A stretch of DNA of 64,000 nucleotides from CAWBQO01 sp963790965 (GTDB taxonomy: Bacteria > Bacteroidota > Rhodothermia > Rhodothermales > DASSAV01), in assembly GCA_963790965.1 (NCBI GenBank), contig CAWBQO010000004.1, forward strand, positions 1-64,000, given 5' to 3'. The notes under the pieces are model-generated. The model was not told the origin of the DNA, searched no databases, and saw nothing but the letters and a program-made list of their open reading frames with translations. Within the stretch, counting starts at the first letter, position 1; each line of letters opens with the position of its first letter. Both the position numbers and the translations under genes were made by a program. Of this stretch, positions 48,601 to 55,549 are shown one piece after another.

Positions 48601-48708
48601 ACCCACACCGCCCTTTTTGAGGGCACGGCACTGGCAAGCGGCGTATACCTATACCGCATCGAGGCCTCCGGCGAGAGCGTCACCGGGAGGATGACGCTGG
48701 TGAGATAG
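45649..48708 (+). CDS. SGNH acetylesterase (sialate O-acetylesterase family, CE20-like) with CBM32, CBM35 and T9SS tail
   Basis: A 1019-residue secreted protein; the ATG at 45649 begins MKRTLSLYISLLIALF...AQAQ. The esterase part (about 25-480) has LASGQSNMEMAL (nucleophile S116), GFLWYQGESNADN and DTDIHPKNKLPVGVRL (D336, H338). Then Ig-like, F5/8C (CBM32-like, about 554-698), second Ig-like, CBM35-like (about 799-921, RYEAENAVLTGG) and T9SS domain (about 940-1019, LPNPFSHTATL, VFDLAGRRVATLV). The SASA family includes the xyloglucan acetylesterases of CE20; the divergent xyloglucan-type operon supports that substrate, but acetylated mannan is equally possible. The non-catalytic part is a homologue of that in the GH5-like enzyme at 18094. 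Confidence 0.85.
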   Translation: MKRTLSLYISLLIALFAPSMAQAQVVLDAIYANGMVLQRETPVLLRGTANAGAVVSAHFNELPAVEGLADAKGRWSLSLPAMDAGGPHTLRVTSGNTTRTLTDVYIGDVWLASGQSNMEMALSQVQVGTSVNEPLIRQFKVQKGLANEPSAVLPSSAWTKATSSAAGAFSAVAFYFARDLRAHVDVPIGILNISYGGSRIETWMSDEMLGYDETDRVLANGEPERQPTLAFNKMINPVIGFPIKGFLWYQGESNADNMEDALAYGALFRTMIQSWRTLWGQGDLPFLWVQLPGYGTPAGDQPSTWDAWPRLRVGQSSALALPNTGEAITIDVGDTDIHPKNKLPVGVRLSTVARHVAYGEDIVYSGPRYVSNVLEENGRVRVRFTHTGGGLVAEGSDAGVLSSFALGDDSGRFVWANAEVDGEEVVLWSDAVPEPAEVRYAWEYNPADANLYNAEGLPAAPFRALVNPGFGIAAFSADRMLIETGQSTTLTWMVYGAETVTLNGAPVDTSGTLVIQPAETTTYTLLATKRGEPDVTETASLKVEVMDAGDINRALNRPATASSYESCCGPARLPAFAVDGVDTTRWTSAWSNGENGTTLDPNFDGDPSDEWLAVDLGSVIDISRVVIAWEAAYATEYDLEVSYDGYRYERVYRERQGNGGQDVIAFETPVSGRFLRLHALQRGTQWGYSVWEMAAYGTVSEKQPPTVQIGASGGNIGNVGATVALSVTATDADGTVAKVAFYADGQLISEDESAPYTASWVAGALGESKITAVATDNDGLSVQSPPLLFYVVGTAMATRYEAENAVLTGGAAVIASAATSGGKFVEGRDAWTLTFPDVQAATGGDYLLVLGYQLTFESPKAQYLVVDGDTVETVEFTAPSATQWMKRGVRVSLGTGSHEVAIHGFWNWMSFDYLDLIPLSLLAPVEPSAPGGTDGLGLFVLPNPFSHTATLQYSLSAPGPVRLDVFDLAGRRVATLVEGVQAAGTHTALFEGTALASGVYLYRIEASGESVTGRMTLVR

Positions 48709-48860
48709 TTGTGGGCGCTTTAGGCTGTGAATATCCGCTGCACACGTTATTGTGAGGGAGCGCGGTGCATCGTGCACTTGTAGCGCATCTCACGTAAACG
48801 CCTTCTTGCGTAAGCCGACGGTTGCTCCGGCAGCCTGGTATATCCAGGGTAAACAGCTTC
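48709..48860. other. Short convergent gap with small hairpins
   Basis: This gap separates the esterase and the LacI-family gene, which end toward each other. CCTGG/CCAGG with loop TATAT (48834-48848) and GTGCA/TGCAC with loop TCG are small palindromes; GCGCTTTA near 48716 resembles half an operator. None is strong enough to call a terminator. Confidence 0.3.
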
Positions 48861-49907
48861 TCAGTTCACCGCGCGGGTGGATTCGCGGACGACCAGCTCG
48901 GCCTGCAACACCACTTGCTCCACGGGTGCCCGCCCGCCTGTTTCGATTGCCCGCAGCAGCAGCTCCGCGGCCGTCGTGCCGATCTCGCGCTTGGGCACAT
49001 GGACCGTCGTAAGCGGCACGCTACCATAGGCGGCAAACGGGATGTCGTCGAAGCCGACGACGGATACGTCTCCCGGCACGTGAATGCCAAGCTCCGTGAG
49101 CGCGCGAACGACGCCGAGCGCCACCATGTCATTGTAGCACGCGACGCCCGTCGGATGATCCGATCGGTGCTCGCGAAAGTAGGAGAGGGCCGCGTCGTAG
49201 CCGTCGCGCAGGTGGGCCCCTGTGGGCACGATCACGTCATCGCTGAAACGCAGGTGAGACTGGCTGAACGCCTTCTCCAGGCCGAGCACCCGGTCGATGC
49301 TGTGCTGCGAGTAGATCGGACCTGCAAAATGGACGATCCGTTCGTGCCCCGTGTCGAAAAGGTACTGAACGGCTGCCTGGAAGGCGCGCACATTGTCCAC
49401 GCTAACGACGCTCGCCTGCAGGCCCGTCACGCGCTCTACAAGCACCAGGGGATATTCGCTCCGCTTGAGCTGGAAGAGCTGCGAAAGGTCGACATTGTCG
49501 TGCAGCACCGGCGCTATGATGATGCCGCTCAAAAACCGGTTGCGCATGGCCGAAACGAGCGTCCGTTCGTTTTCCGAATCTCCTTCCGAGGCGGTGATGA
49601 AAGAGAGGAACTTGCTATCGACCATGCGCTTCTGCACGGCACCGGCAACTTCGGAGAAGTAGGGATTCTCCATCTCCTTGATAACCACGCCAATCCCCGG
49701 CTCGACGGTGTTGCCGTCGTTGGGGATCCCGGCGAGGTGCCGGGCGGCGGGCGAAGGCTGATAACCGACCTGCTCGACGACGCGAAGCACCCGGCGGCGC
49801 GTCTCGTCCCGGACCGTGCTGCGTTCGTTGATCACCGCCGATACGGTCCCCGTCGAGACGCCCGCACGGCGGGCTATGTCGGATATCGTCAGCTTCTTCT
49901 CAGCCAT
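48861..49907 (-). CDS. LacI-family transcriptional regulator
   Basis: A 348-residue DNA-binding repressor. The ATG at 49907 is preferred because MAEKKLTISDIARRAGVS places the helix-turn-helix at the N-terminus as in LacI relatives; the frame extends 12 codons further up. The helix-turn-helix (about 5-25) is followed by the hinge helix region PSPAARHLAG and a periplasmic-binding-like sensor domain with VVIKEMENPYFSEVAGAV, LVERVTGLQASVVSVDN, ATGVACYNDMVALGVVRAL and VPGDVSVVGFDDIPFAAYG. A palindromic AAGCGCTT lies 17 bp upstream of the start, suggesting autoregulation. It sits between the two large loci, and an oligosaccharide effector is likely. Which of the neighbouring operons it controls is inferred only from similar sites. 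Confidence 0.92.
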   Translation of the reverse strand: MAEKKLTISDIARRAGVSTGTVSAVINERSTVRDETRRRVLRVVEQVGYQPSPAARHLAGIPNDGNTVEPGIGVVIKEMENPYFSEVAGAVQKRMVDSKFLSFITASEGDSENERTLVSAMRNRFLSGIIIAPVLHDNVDLSQLFQLKRSEYPLVLVERVTGLQASVVSVDNVRAFQAAVQYLFDTGHERIVHFAGPIYSQHSIDRVLGLEKAFSQSHLRFSDDVIVPTGAHLRDGYDAALSYFREHRSDHPTGVACYNDMVALGVVRALTELGIHVPGDVSVVGFDDIPFAAYGSVPLTTVHVPKREIGTTAAELLLRAIETGGRAPVEQVVLQAELVVRESTRAVN

Positions 49908-50313
49908 TGCCGGTAGATTCTTAAAGCGCTTCATTTGGTGCAATGCGGCGTACGCCTGTACGGGGCAAGGGGGTATTGAGATCCACTCAGATCATCCCCT
50001 ACGCAAAGTAAGAAGAATTGAAACAGGGATCACGATTGGCCTTGCTTTTCGATAAGTATTGCCGTAAATATCAGGTGCCAGGGAAAACGCCGTCGCGATG
50101 CGTTCGGATTCCCACAGGCACGGGTTGTTTGATGCGGTTCAATGAGGGGAGCGGAAGCCGGCAAGCGGCCGGAAGAAAGGCTTGAAACGTAGGTTCAGCC
50201 TTGTTTTTTGCGCTTTTTTCGGTACCGCTTTCGGGCCCCGAGCCGGCCGCCGGCACGGCGTTCATAAAGGAGTCAACTCGGCTCTTCCTATTCACCACAG
50301 ATCCTTTACACCT
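49908..50313. other. Divergent intergenic region between LacI gene and surface-protein gene
   Basis: About 406 bp hold the start regions of two divergent units. Besides the operator candidate at 49921-49933, TGAAACGTAGGTTCA (50183-50197) is a weak inverted repeat and TTGTTTTTTGCGCTTTTTTC lies near 50201-50220, a T-rich tract of promoter character. An AAAGGAG-like ribosome site at about 50266 is too far from the ATG at 50314 to serve it. No short gene was recognised. Confidence 0.45.
49921..49933. promoter_or_regulatory. Candidate LacI-family operator (autoregulatory)
   Basis: TTAAAGCGCTTCA contains the perfect eight-base palindrome AAGCGCTT (49924-49931) with the CG centre typical of LacI-family sites. 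It lies just before the preferred LacI start at 49907, in a position to block its transcription, and shares AAAGCGCT with the site at 5490. Confidence 0.5.
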
Positions 50314-52674
50314 ATGCGAAGTGTGACGATCCTCAGCGCGATGCTCGCGCTGATGCTGGTTGCCCCCGCCGCCATGGCGCAGGTCGAACCAGTTTACCCT
50401 TATCCCGCGGACCCGGAGACGCCGGTCCTCGGAGATAACTTTATCTTTTTCGTCGATGGCACCAACACGAAGGTGCAGAACGTCATCGGCGGGACCATCA
50501 TGAACAATCCGCAGGATGCCAGTGACAAGGTGATCAAGCTCGGCGTTGGCTCTTGGGGTCAGGCGGGCTTCGCTTGGGACGAGACCGGCGTCAACATGGA
50601 GCAGAATATTGACGACGGCGACTCGCTCTTCCTCGACATCCAGGTTCCGGCTAACACGCAGAAGCTCGTGGCACTTACCATCCGCGACTTTGCAGGAACA
50701 GTGAGTTCGGATCCCGATTCCGACCTGCCGTTCGGCGTTACGTGGTGGCTGCCGGATTCGCTCTATGACGGCAACTGGCATCACCTCGAAATTCCGCTTC
50801 CTTTCAAGACGAAGGCCATTCAGGATTCGGCGAAGATCGGCAAGTACGCCGACGGAACGGCGATCCCCGCGGAACTCATGCCGAGCCGGGCAAAGCTGAA
50901 CTGGGGCTACTTCACGCCCTGGAACGGTTCCGTGAGCGTCGGCCCCGGCCATGAGCAGTGGAAGGACATGACCTGGTACCGCATTCGCCGCGTCGGTATT
51001 TCCTTCGAAGGAGACGGAGGTGCCGGTCCGCTACTCGACAACGTGTACATCGGCAACTCAGGGGTCGACATGTCGGTGGCCACGCAGCCCGCGCAGTCTC
51101 CGCTGCCGAACCTGAACGTCACCTCCGACGGGGACATGGCGTATATCACATGGACGCACGATCCGACGTCGGATATTGGCGCGTACAACCTGTACACGAG
51201 CAGCAAGCCGATCACCGGTCCGAACGATCCCGACGCGCGCTGGCTCGCCGGATTTGGCGTCGACGGAGATCTCAGCTACGAGCATCCGGTTTATTCTCCG
51301 CACCCGAGCGACGCCTCGCAGACGTACTACTATGCGCTCGTTGCGGCCAACACGTTTGGCTACGTCCCGAACGACGCGACCATAGAGACCGCAAGCCTCA
51401 CCACGGAAGGCCGCCCGATTCCGTACATCTATGCGCTTACGGACGAGCAGCACGCAACCATCGAGAGCAACCTCATGGCCGGTGTTGCCTCTGCGGACGG
51501 ATTTAACGGGGACGTGATGAAGCCGTTCGTCCTCATGGGCAATACGGCGACCGACTATCCCGGCGAGTATACCGGCGAGATGGACGCTTCGGCGAAGGTC
51601 TGGGTGGCATATAAAAAGGCTGCCGACTTCACGAGCTTCTATATCTATGCCGAAGTCATGGACGATTCGCCGTACCTGACGACCGTTCGCGCTCCCGAGT
51701 ACGACGGCGCTTCGGGATTCAAATCGTGGGCGCACGCCGACATGGGTGACTTCCAGGATCCGACGATCTCGTGGAACGTCTATCTGCGCGATCAGCTGCA
51801 GTTTTACTTCGGCACCTACGATGTGCCGTTTACGGAAGGTTCCAAGGGTGGCCGCAAGCGCGGAGCCACGCCGGATTACTTCCTCTCGTTTACGCCATAC
51901 GTGACGACGCTGGCTGAAGAGAACACCGGCAACATCGAGGACGTGCTCGTTCGCTTGTGGGCGGAAAAAGCATTGAAGCTCGACGATACGCAGGGAGATA
52001 CCACCTACTTCTACAGTTCGGCAACCGAACTCGTGATTCCGCCCGTGTATGAGAATATCCTGGATGGATCCGGTGCCCGGATCGGATGGAAGATCCTCGC
52101 TGCGATTGATGCTACTGATCTGCTTCAGGCGAAGGATGCCTCCGGCAACCCGGTGGATGCCATTTTCGAGGCACCCGCTGATGACGGCATCAAGTACATC
52201 CCCTTCGCCATTAATCTGGTCGATAAGGACGATGACTTTAAGCCGAATCACGGCAACTGGTGGGAAATTGCGAGCACGACGCTCGGGTGGTCGACCAAGC
52301 CGGACGCGAGCTTCTACGAGCCGGAGCCGACTGTTAATGACGTAGGTGCCGTGGCGGTGGTCGGCCTTGACCGCATCATCGTGGCCAACGAGACGGCCGA
52401 CGTGCCCGGCACGTTCGAGCTGCTGCAGAACTACCCGAACCCGTTCAACCCGAGCACGACGATTGCTTTCGAGCTTCCGACGGCTTCGGACGTGACGCTG
52501 ACCGTCTATGACGTGCTCGGCCGCCGCGTTGCGACCCTCCTCCAGGGCCAGCAGTTTGCAGCGGGCCGCGTAACCGTCACGATGGACGCGCGCACGCTCA
52601 CCGCGGGTACGTACTTCTACCGCGTCGAAGCCGGTGACCATACGGCCACCAGGCAGATGATGCTCGTTAAGTAA
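50314..52674 (+). CDS. Surface glycan-binding-like protein (CBM9-like/Fn3-like) with T9SS sorting domain
   Basis: A 786-residue secreted protein starting at the ATG at 50314 (MRSVTILSAMLALMLVAPAAMAQ). The first 230 residues resemble a jelly-roll glycan-binding domain (GDSLFLDIQVPANTQKLVA, WHHLEIPLPF, DNVYIGNSG). A fibronectin III-like segment (about 255-375, AYITWTHDPTSDIGAYNLYT) follows, then a region of CBM9/DOMON character (about 427-660, KVWVAYKKAADFTSFYIYAE, LQFYFGTYDVPF). A classic T9SS tail closes it (LQNYPNPFNPSTTIAFELP, VYDVLGRRVATLLQGQ, about 703-786). There are no obvious catalytic residues. It stands before a TonB receptor and is cut off from it by a strong terminator, so it is probably made in excess as the glycan-capturing surface protein. 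Confidence 0.75.
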   Translation: MRSVTILSAMLALMLVAPAAMAQVEPVYPYPADPETPVLGDNFIFFVDGTNTKVQNVIGGTIMNNPQDASDKVIKLGVGSWGQAGFAWDETGVNMEQNIDDGDSLFLDIQVPANTQKLVALTIRDFAGTVSSDPDSDLPFGVTWWLPDSLYDGNWHHLEIPLPFKTKAIQDSAKIGKYADGTAIPAELMPSRAKLNWGYFTPWNGSVSVGPGHEQWKDMTWYRIRRVGISFEGDGGAGPLLDNVYIGNSGVDMSVATQPAQSPLPNLNVTSDGDMAYITWTHDPTSDIGAYNLYTSSKPITGPNDPDARWLAGFGVDGDLSYEHPVYSPHPSDASQTYYYALVAANTFGYVPNDATIETASLTTEGRPIPYIYALTDEQHATIESNLMAGVASADGFNGDVMKPFVLMGNTATDYPGEYTGEMDASAKVWVAYKKAADFTSFYIYAEVMDDSPYLTTVRAPEYDGASGFKSWAHADMGDFQDPTISWNVYLRDQLQFYFGTYDVPFTEGSKGGRKRGATPDYFLSFTPYVTTLAEENTGNIEDVLVRLWAEKALKLDDTQGDTTYFYSSATELVIPPVYENILDGSGARIGWKILAAIDATDLLQAKDASGNPVDAIFEAPADDGIKYIPFAINLVDKDDDFKPNHGNWWEIASTTLGWSTKPDASFYEPEPTVNDVGAVAVVGLDRIIVANETADVPGTFELLQNYPNPFNPSTTIAFELPTASDVTLTVYDVLGRRVATLLQGQQFAAGRVTVTMDARTLTAGTYFYRVEAGDHTATRQMMLVK

Positions 52675-52691
52675 GTATTGCCTGAACGAAT

Positions 52692-52713
52692 AAGGGGGCC
52701 GCAAGGCCCCCTT
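52692..52713 (+). terminator. Intrinsic terminator/attenuator between surface protein and receptor
   Basis: AAGGGGGCC (52692-52700) and GGCCCCCTT (52705-52713) pair perfectly around a GCAA tetraloop, followed by TATTCTCCTTT. It starts 18 bp after the surface-protein stop and 28 bp before the receptor ATG, so read-through is needed to express the receptor unless a promoter lies within the hairpin region. Confidence 0.85.
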
Positions 52714-52740
52714 TATTCTCCTTTCCCTCGCCCTTTCCCT

Positions 52741-55530
52741 ATGCGGTATCAGCGCCTCTTCCTGCTCCTGCTCCTGAGCGGCTTTGCATTTCCGGCTTCC
52801 CTCGTTCATGCGCAAAGCAAGGGGAAAATCTCAGGTAACGTCATCGACGACTTTGGCGCGCCTCTGCCGGGCGTTCAGGTCGTCATTGAAGGCACCCAGC
52901 GCGGCACGGTCACGGCCGCCGATGGGTTCTACCAGATCGTTAGCGTAGATCCGGGTACCTACGCCCTGAACTTCCGCTTTATCGGCTTCGCCGACCTGAC
53001 CGTGACCGGCGTCCAGGTCGTTCCCGACCAGACGACCACTATCGACGCCACCATGCGCGAGGAAGTCGTGCAGGGCGAAGAGGTCGTCGTTGTGGCGCAG
53101 CGGCCTATCGTGCAGAAGGACCGCACGACGACAACGGCCTACGTGGACGAAGAGCAGATCGAAGCGCTGCCCGTCACGTCCCTTTCAGAAATTATCAACC
53201 TCCAGGCGGGCGTCGTCGACGGGCACTTCCGTGGCGGCCGCACAAACGAGGTTTCCTACGTCGTTAACGGCGTACCGATCAACAATCCGTACACGAACAC
53301 GGCGGGCTTCGAGATCGAGCAGAACATGGTGTCCTCGCTCGAAGTCATCACCGGCGTCTTCAATGCCGAGTACGGCCAGGCCACGTCCGGTGTCGTGAAC
53401 ATCGAGACGAAGGGCGCTCCCTCGAAGTGGTCCGGCTCGGCGCTCGTTTTTGCGCGCGCCCTTGCCAGCGGCCGCAAGATGGACTTTCTGGACCGCACGG
53501 CCCCGGCCGGCTCTGCGCTCGCCTACTCGGATTTCGAGACGAAGTCCTACTCCTTCATGGATCTTGCGGGCGGCCCTACCCGCACCGAGGCAAACGTAAG
53601 TCTCGGCGGACCGCTCTACCGCAACCGCCTCGGCATCAACGTCAACGCGCGCTACATCGACGACCAGGGCTACTTCTTCGGTCGCGATCTCTTCAAGCCG
53701 GGCGACTATTCCGCGTTCATCATCAACCGGCCGCCGCGAGGCTACGCCGATCCGGAGAATCCGCAAGCTGACTACATCATCGAGTCCACCGGAAGCGGCG
53801 ACTTTGTAAGCATGGCCTCGTCCAAGCGCCTTTCGCTGAATACCGCAGTCGCGCTGGATGTCTCGTCCCGCCTGAAGCTCGATTACAACCTGTTTCTGCA
53901 GGACAACGAGTGGCTCGGCTTCAGCCACGCGCGCAAGTACGCTCCGGACGGGCGCAACAAGAACTACTCGAACAACATGACCCATATCGCCGGCCTGCGG
54001 TATGTGGCGACCCCGACTACCTTTGTCGATATTTCTTACGCCTATCAGCAGGACGATTACGAGTCCTACCTCTACCAGGACCCGCTCGATGCGCGGCTCG
54101 TCCCGGGAACGTTCGACTCGCAGACGGGGCAGTACGCCTTCATGATCGGCGGCAATGAGCGCTATCAGGCGGCAAACACGACTTCTTCGCACAGCATCGT
54201 GGCCAGCGTGTCGTCGCAGCTCAACCGTATTCACCAGGTCAAGACGGGCGTTCAGGCGCGGTTCTATAGCCTCGACAACGACGCCTTCCCGATCGAGCAC
54301 ACGGTGTCCGACATCGATGCCGTAACGTCGCGCCCGCTTGCGTGGGTAACGTCCATCCCGGCCGTGGGCGACTGGCGGCGCAACACGCTGAATGTCAGCC
54401 CGCGCGAGTTCTCGGCCTACATTCAAGATAAGATCGAGCTGCAGCACCTGATCATCAACGCCGGACTGCGCTTCGACCGCTTCGACGCGCGCTACGATGT
54501 CCCATTGAACTGGTCGAATCCCGAACCGCTCTACCTTCCGAGTCTCGATGTGGTGGGGGATTCCGTCTACAACCGCACGCCGGCGAAGGCCAAGTACCAG
54601 CTCAGCCCGCGTATCGGTGTGGCCTTCCCGATCTCGGCCAACGGCGTGATTCGCTTTTCCTACGGCATGTTCTTCCAGGTGCCGAACTACCAGGACATCT
54701 TCTCGAATCCGAACTACATCATCAACCGCGCCTCGTCAACGACCGGCCTCGGCAACCCGGACATCGAACCGCAAAGCACCTCCACGTTTGAAGTGGGCCT
54801 GCAGCAGGGCCTGACGGACGCGCTCGGCGTCGAGCTGACGCTCTACAGCCGCGACGTGCGCGAGCTGCTTTACAACGAGATCGAACAGACCACTACCGGC
54901 GACTTCATCGTCCGCTCGGTCAACAAGAACTACGGCACCGTGCGCGGCTTTACGCTCGCCTTCTTCCAGCGCCAGGCCGGTCCGCTTGCGTGGACGCTCG
55001 ACTACACGTTGCAGTTTGCCGACGGATCGTTCGCGCTTTCCGGCGACCAGTTCTTGCGCGTGCGCCGGGGCCTCGACGAGACCTACTCGCTGGCCCGCCT
55101 GACGTGGGACCGCCGCCACGTGGCCAACGCCACCATAACGCTCTCGCCCAACAAGGACCTTCGCGCAACGCTCATCAACCGGTTCCAGACCGGGCAGCCG
55201 TACACGAGCGTGCGTTCGAGCGTCATGTCGAACATCCCGAACAACGTGGACTCTCCGGCCTACTTCACGAGCGACCTGCGCGTCTACTACAAACCGTTCT
55301 TCATTCCGTTTGACGGCGCGCAGCTCTTCCTGCAGGTCGACAACATCTTCGACACGCAGGTGCAACAGGCGGTTTACGCCGACTCCGGCACGGCCACCGA
55401 GACGCCGACGATGGAGCGCGTGCGCGACACGCCGATTCAGGGCCTGAACACCATCGACGAGTACTTCTGGCAGCAGGGGTTCTTCGGTTCACCACGACAG
55501 ATTGCCCTCGGACTCAACTTCCGCTTTTAG
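52741..55530 (+). CDS. TonB-dependent receptor with carboxypeptidase-regulatory-like N-terminus (second)
   Basis: A 929-residue outer-membrane transporter; the ATG at 52741 gives a signal peptide MRYQRLFLLLLLSGFAF...VHAQ. A carboxypeptidase-regulatory-like domain (GKISGNVIDDFGAPLPGVQV, about 27-110) precedes the plug (LPVTSLSEIINLQAGVVDG, FRGGRTNEVSYVVNGVPINN, FNAEYGQATSGVVNIETKGA) and a large barrel ending LGLNFRF. The plug style differs from the receptor at 5567 and is the type found with T9SS-tailed partners in Rhodothermota, Ignavibacteria and relatives. There is no SusD. The next gene starts 19 bp downstream, forming a tight unit with the 1122-residue protein and the PorV-like barrel. 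GH16 and GH3 downstream suggest a beta-glucan cargo. Confidence 0.9.
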   Translation: MRYQRLFLLLLLSGFAFPASLVHAQSKGKISGNVIDDFGAPLPGVQVVIEGTQRGTVTAADGFYQIVSVDPGTYALNFRFIGFADLTVTGVQVVPDQTTTIDATMREEVVQGEEVVVVAQRPIVQKDRTTTTAYVDEEQIEALPVTSLSEIINLQAGVVDGHFRGGRTNEVSYVVNGVPINNPYTNTAGFEIEQNMVSSLEVITGVFNAEYGQATSGVVNIETKGAPSKWSGSALVFARALASGRKMDFLDRTAPAGSALAYSDFETKSYSFMDLAGGPTRTEANVSLGGPLYRNRLGINVNARYIDDQGYFFGRDLFKPGDYSAFIINRPPRGYADPENPQADYIIESTGSGDFVSMASSKRLSLNTAVALDVSSRLKLDYNLFLQDNEWLGFSHARKYAPDGRNKNYSNNMTHIAGLRYVATPTTFVDISYAYQQDDYESYLYQDPLDARLVPGTFDSQTGQYAFMIGGNERYQAANTTSSHSIVASVSSQLNRIHQVKTGVQARFYSLDNDAFPIEHTVSDIDAVTSRPLAWVTSIPAVGDWRRNTLNVSPREFSAYIQDKIELQHLIINAGLRFDRFDARYDVPLNWSNPEPLYLPSLDVVGDSVYNRTPAKAKYQLSPRIGVAFPISANGVIRFSYGMFFQVPNYQDIFSNPNYIINRASSTTGLGNPDIEPQSTSTFEVGLQQGLTDALGVELTLYSRDVRELLYNEIEQTTTGDFIVRSVNKNYGTVRGFTLAFFQRQAGPLAWTLDYTLQFADGSFALSGDQFLRVRRGLDETYSLARLTWDRRHVANATITLSPNKDLRATLINRFQTGQPYTSVRSSVMSNIPNNVDSPAYFTSDLRVYYKPFFIPFDGAQLFLQVDNIFDTQVQQAVYADSGTATETPTMERVRDTPIQGLNTIDEYFWQQGFFGSPRQIALGLNFRF

Positions 55531-55549
55531 TTAGTACAGCACGCGAGAC

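Noticed and set aside
50314..52674. SusD-like role by homology for the surface protein.
   Set aside because: It lacks the lipoprotein signal and the TPR-like helical pattern of SusD; the sequence is beta-rich with a T9SS tail.
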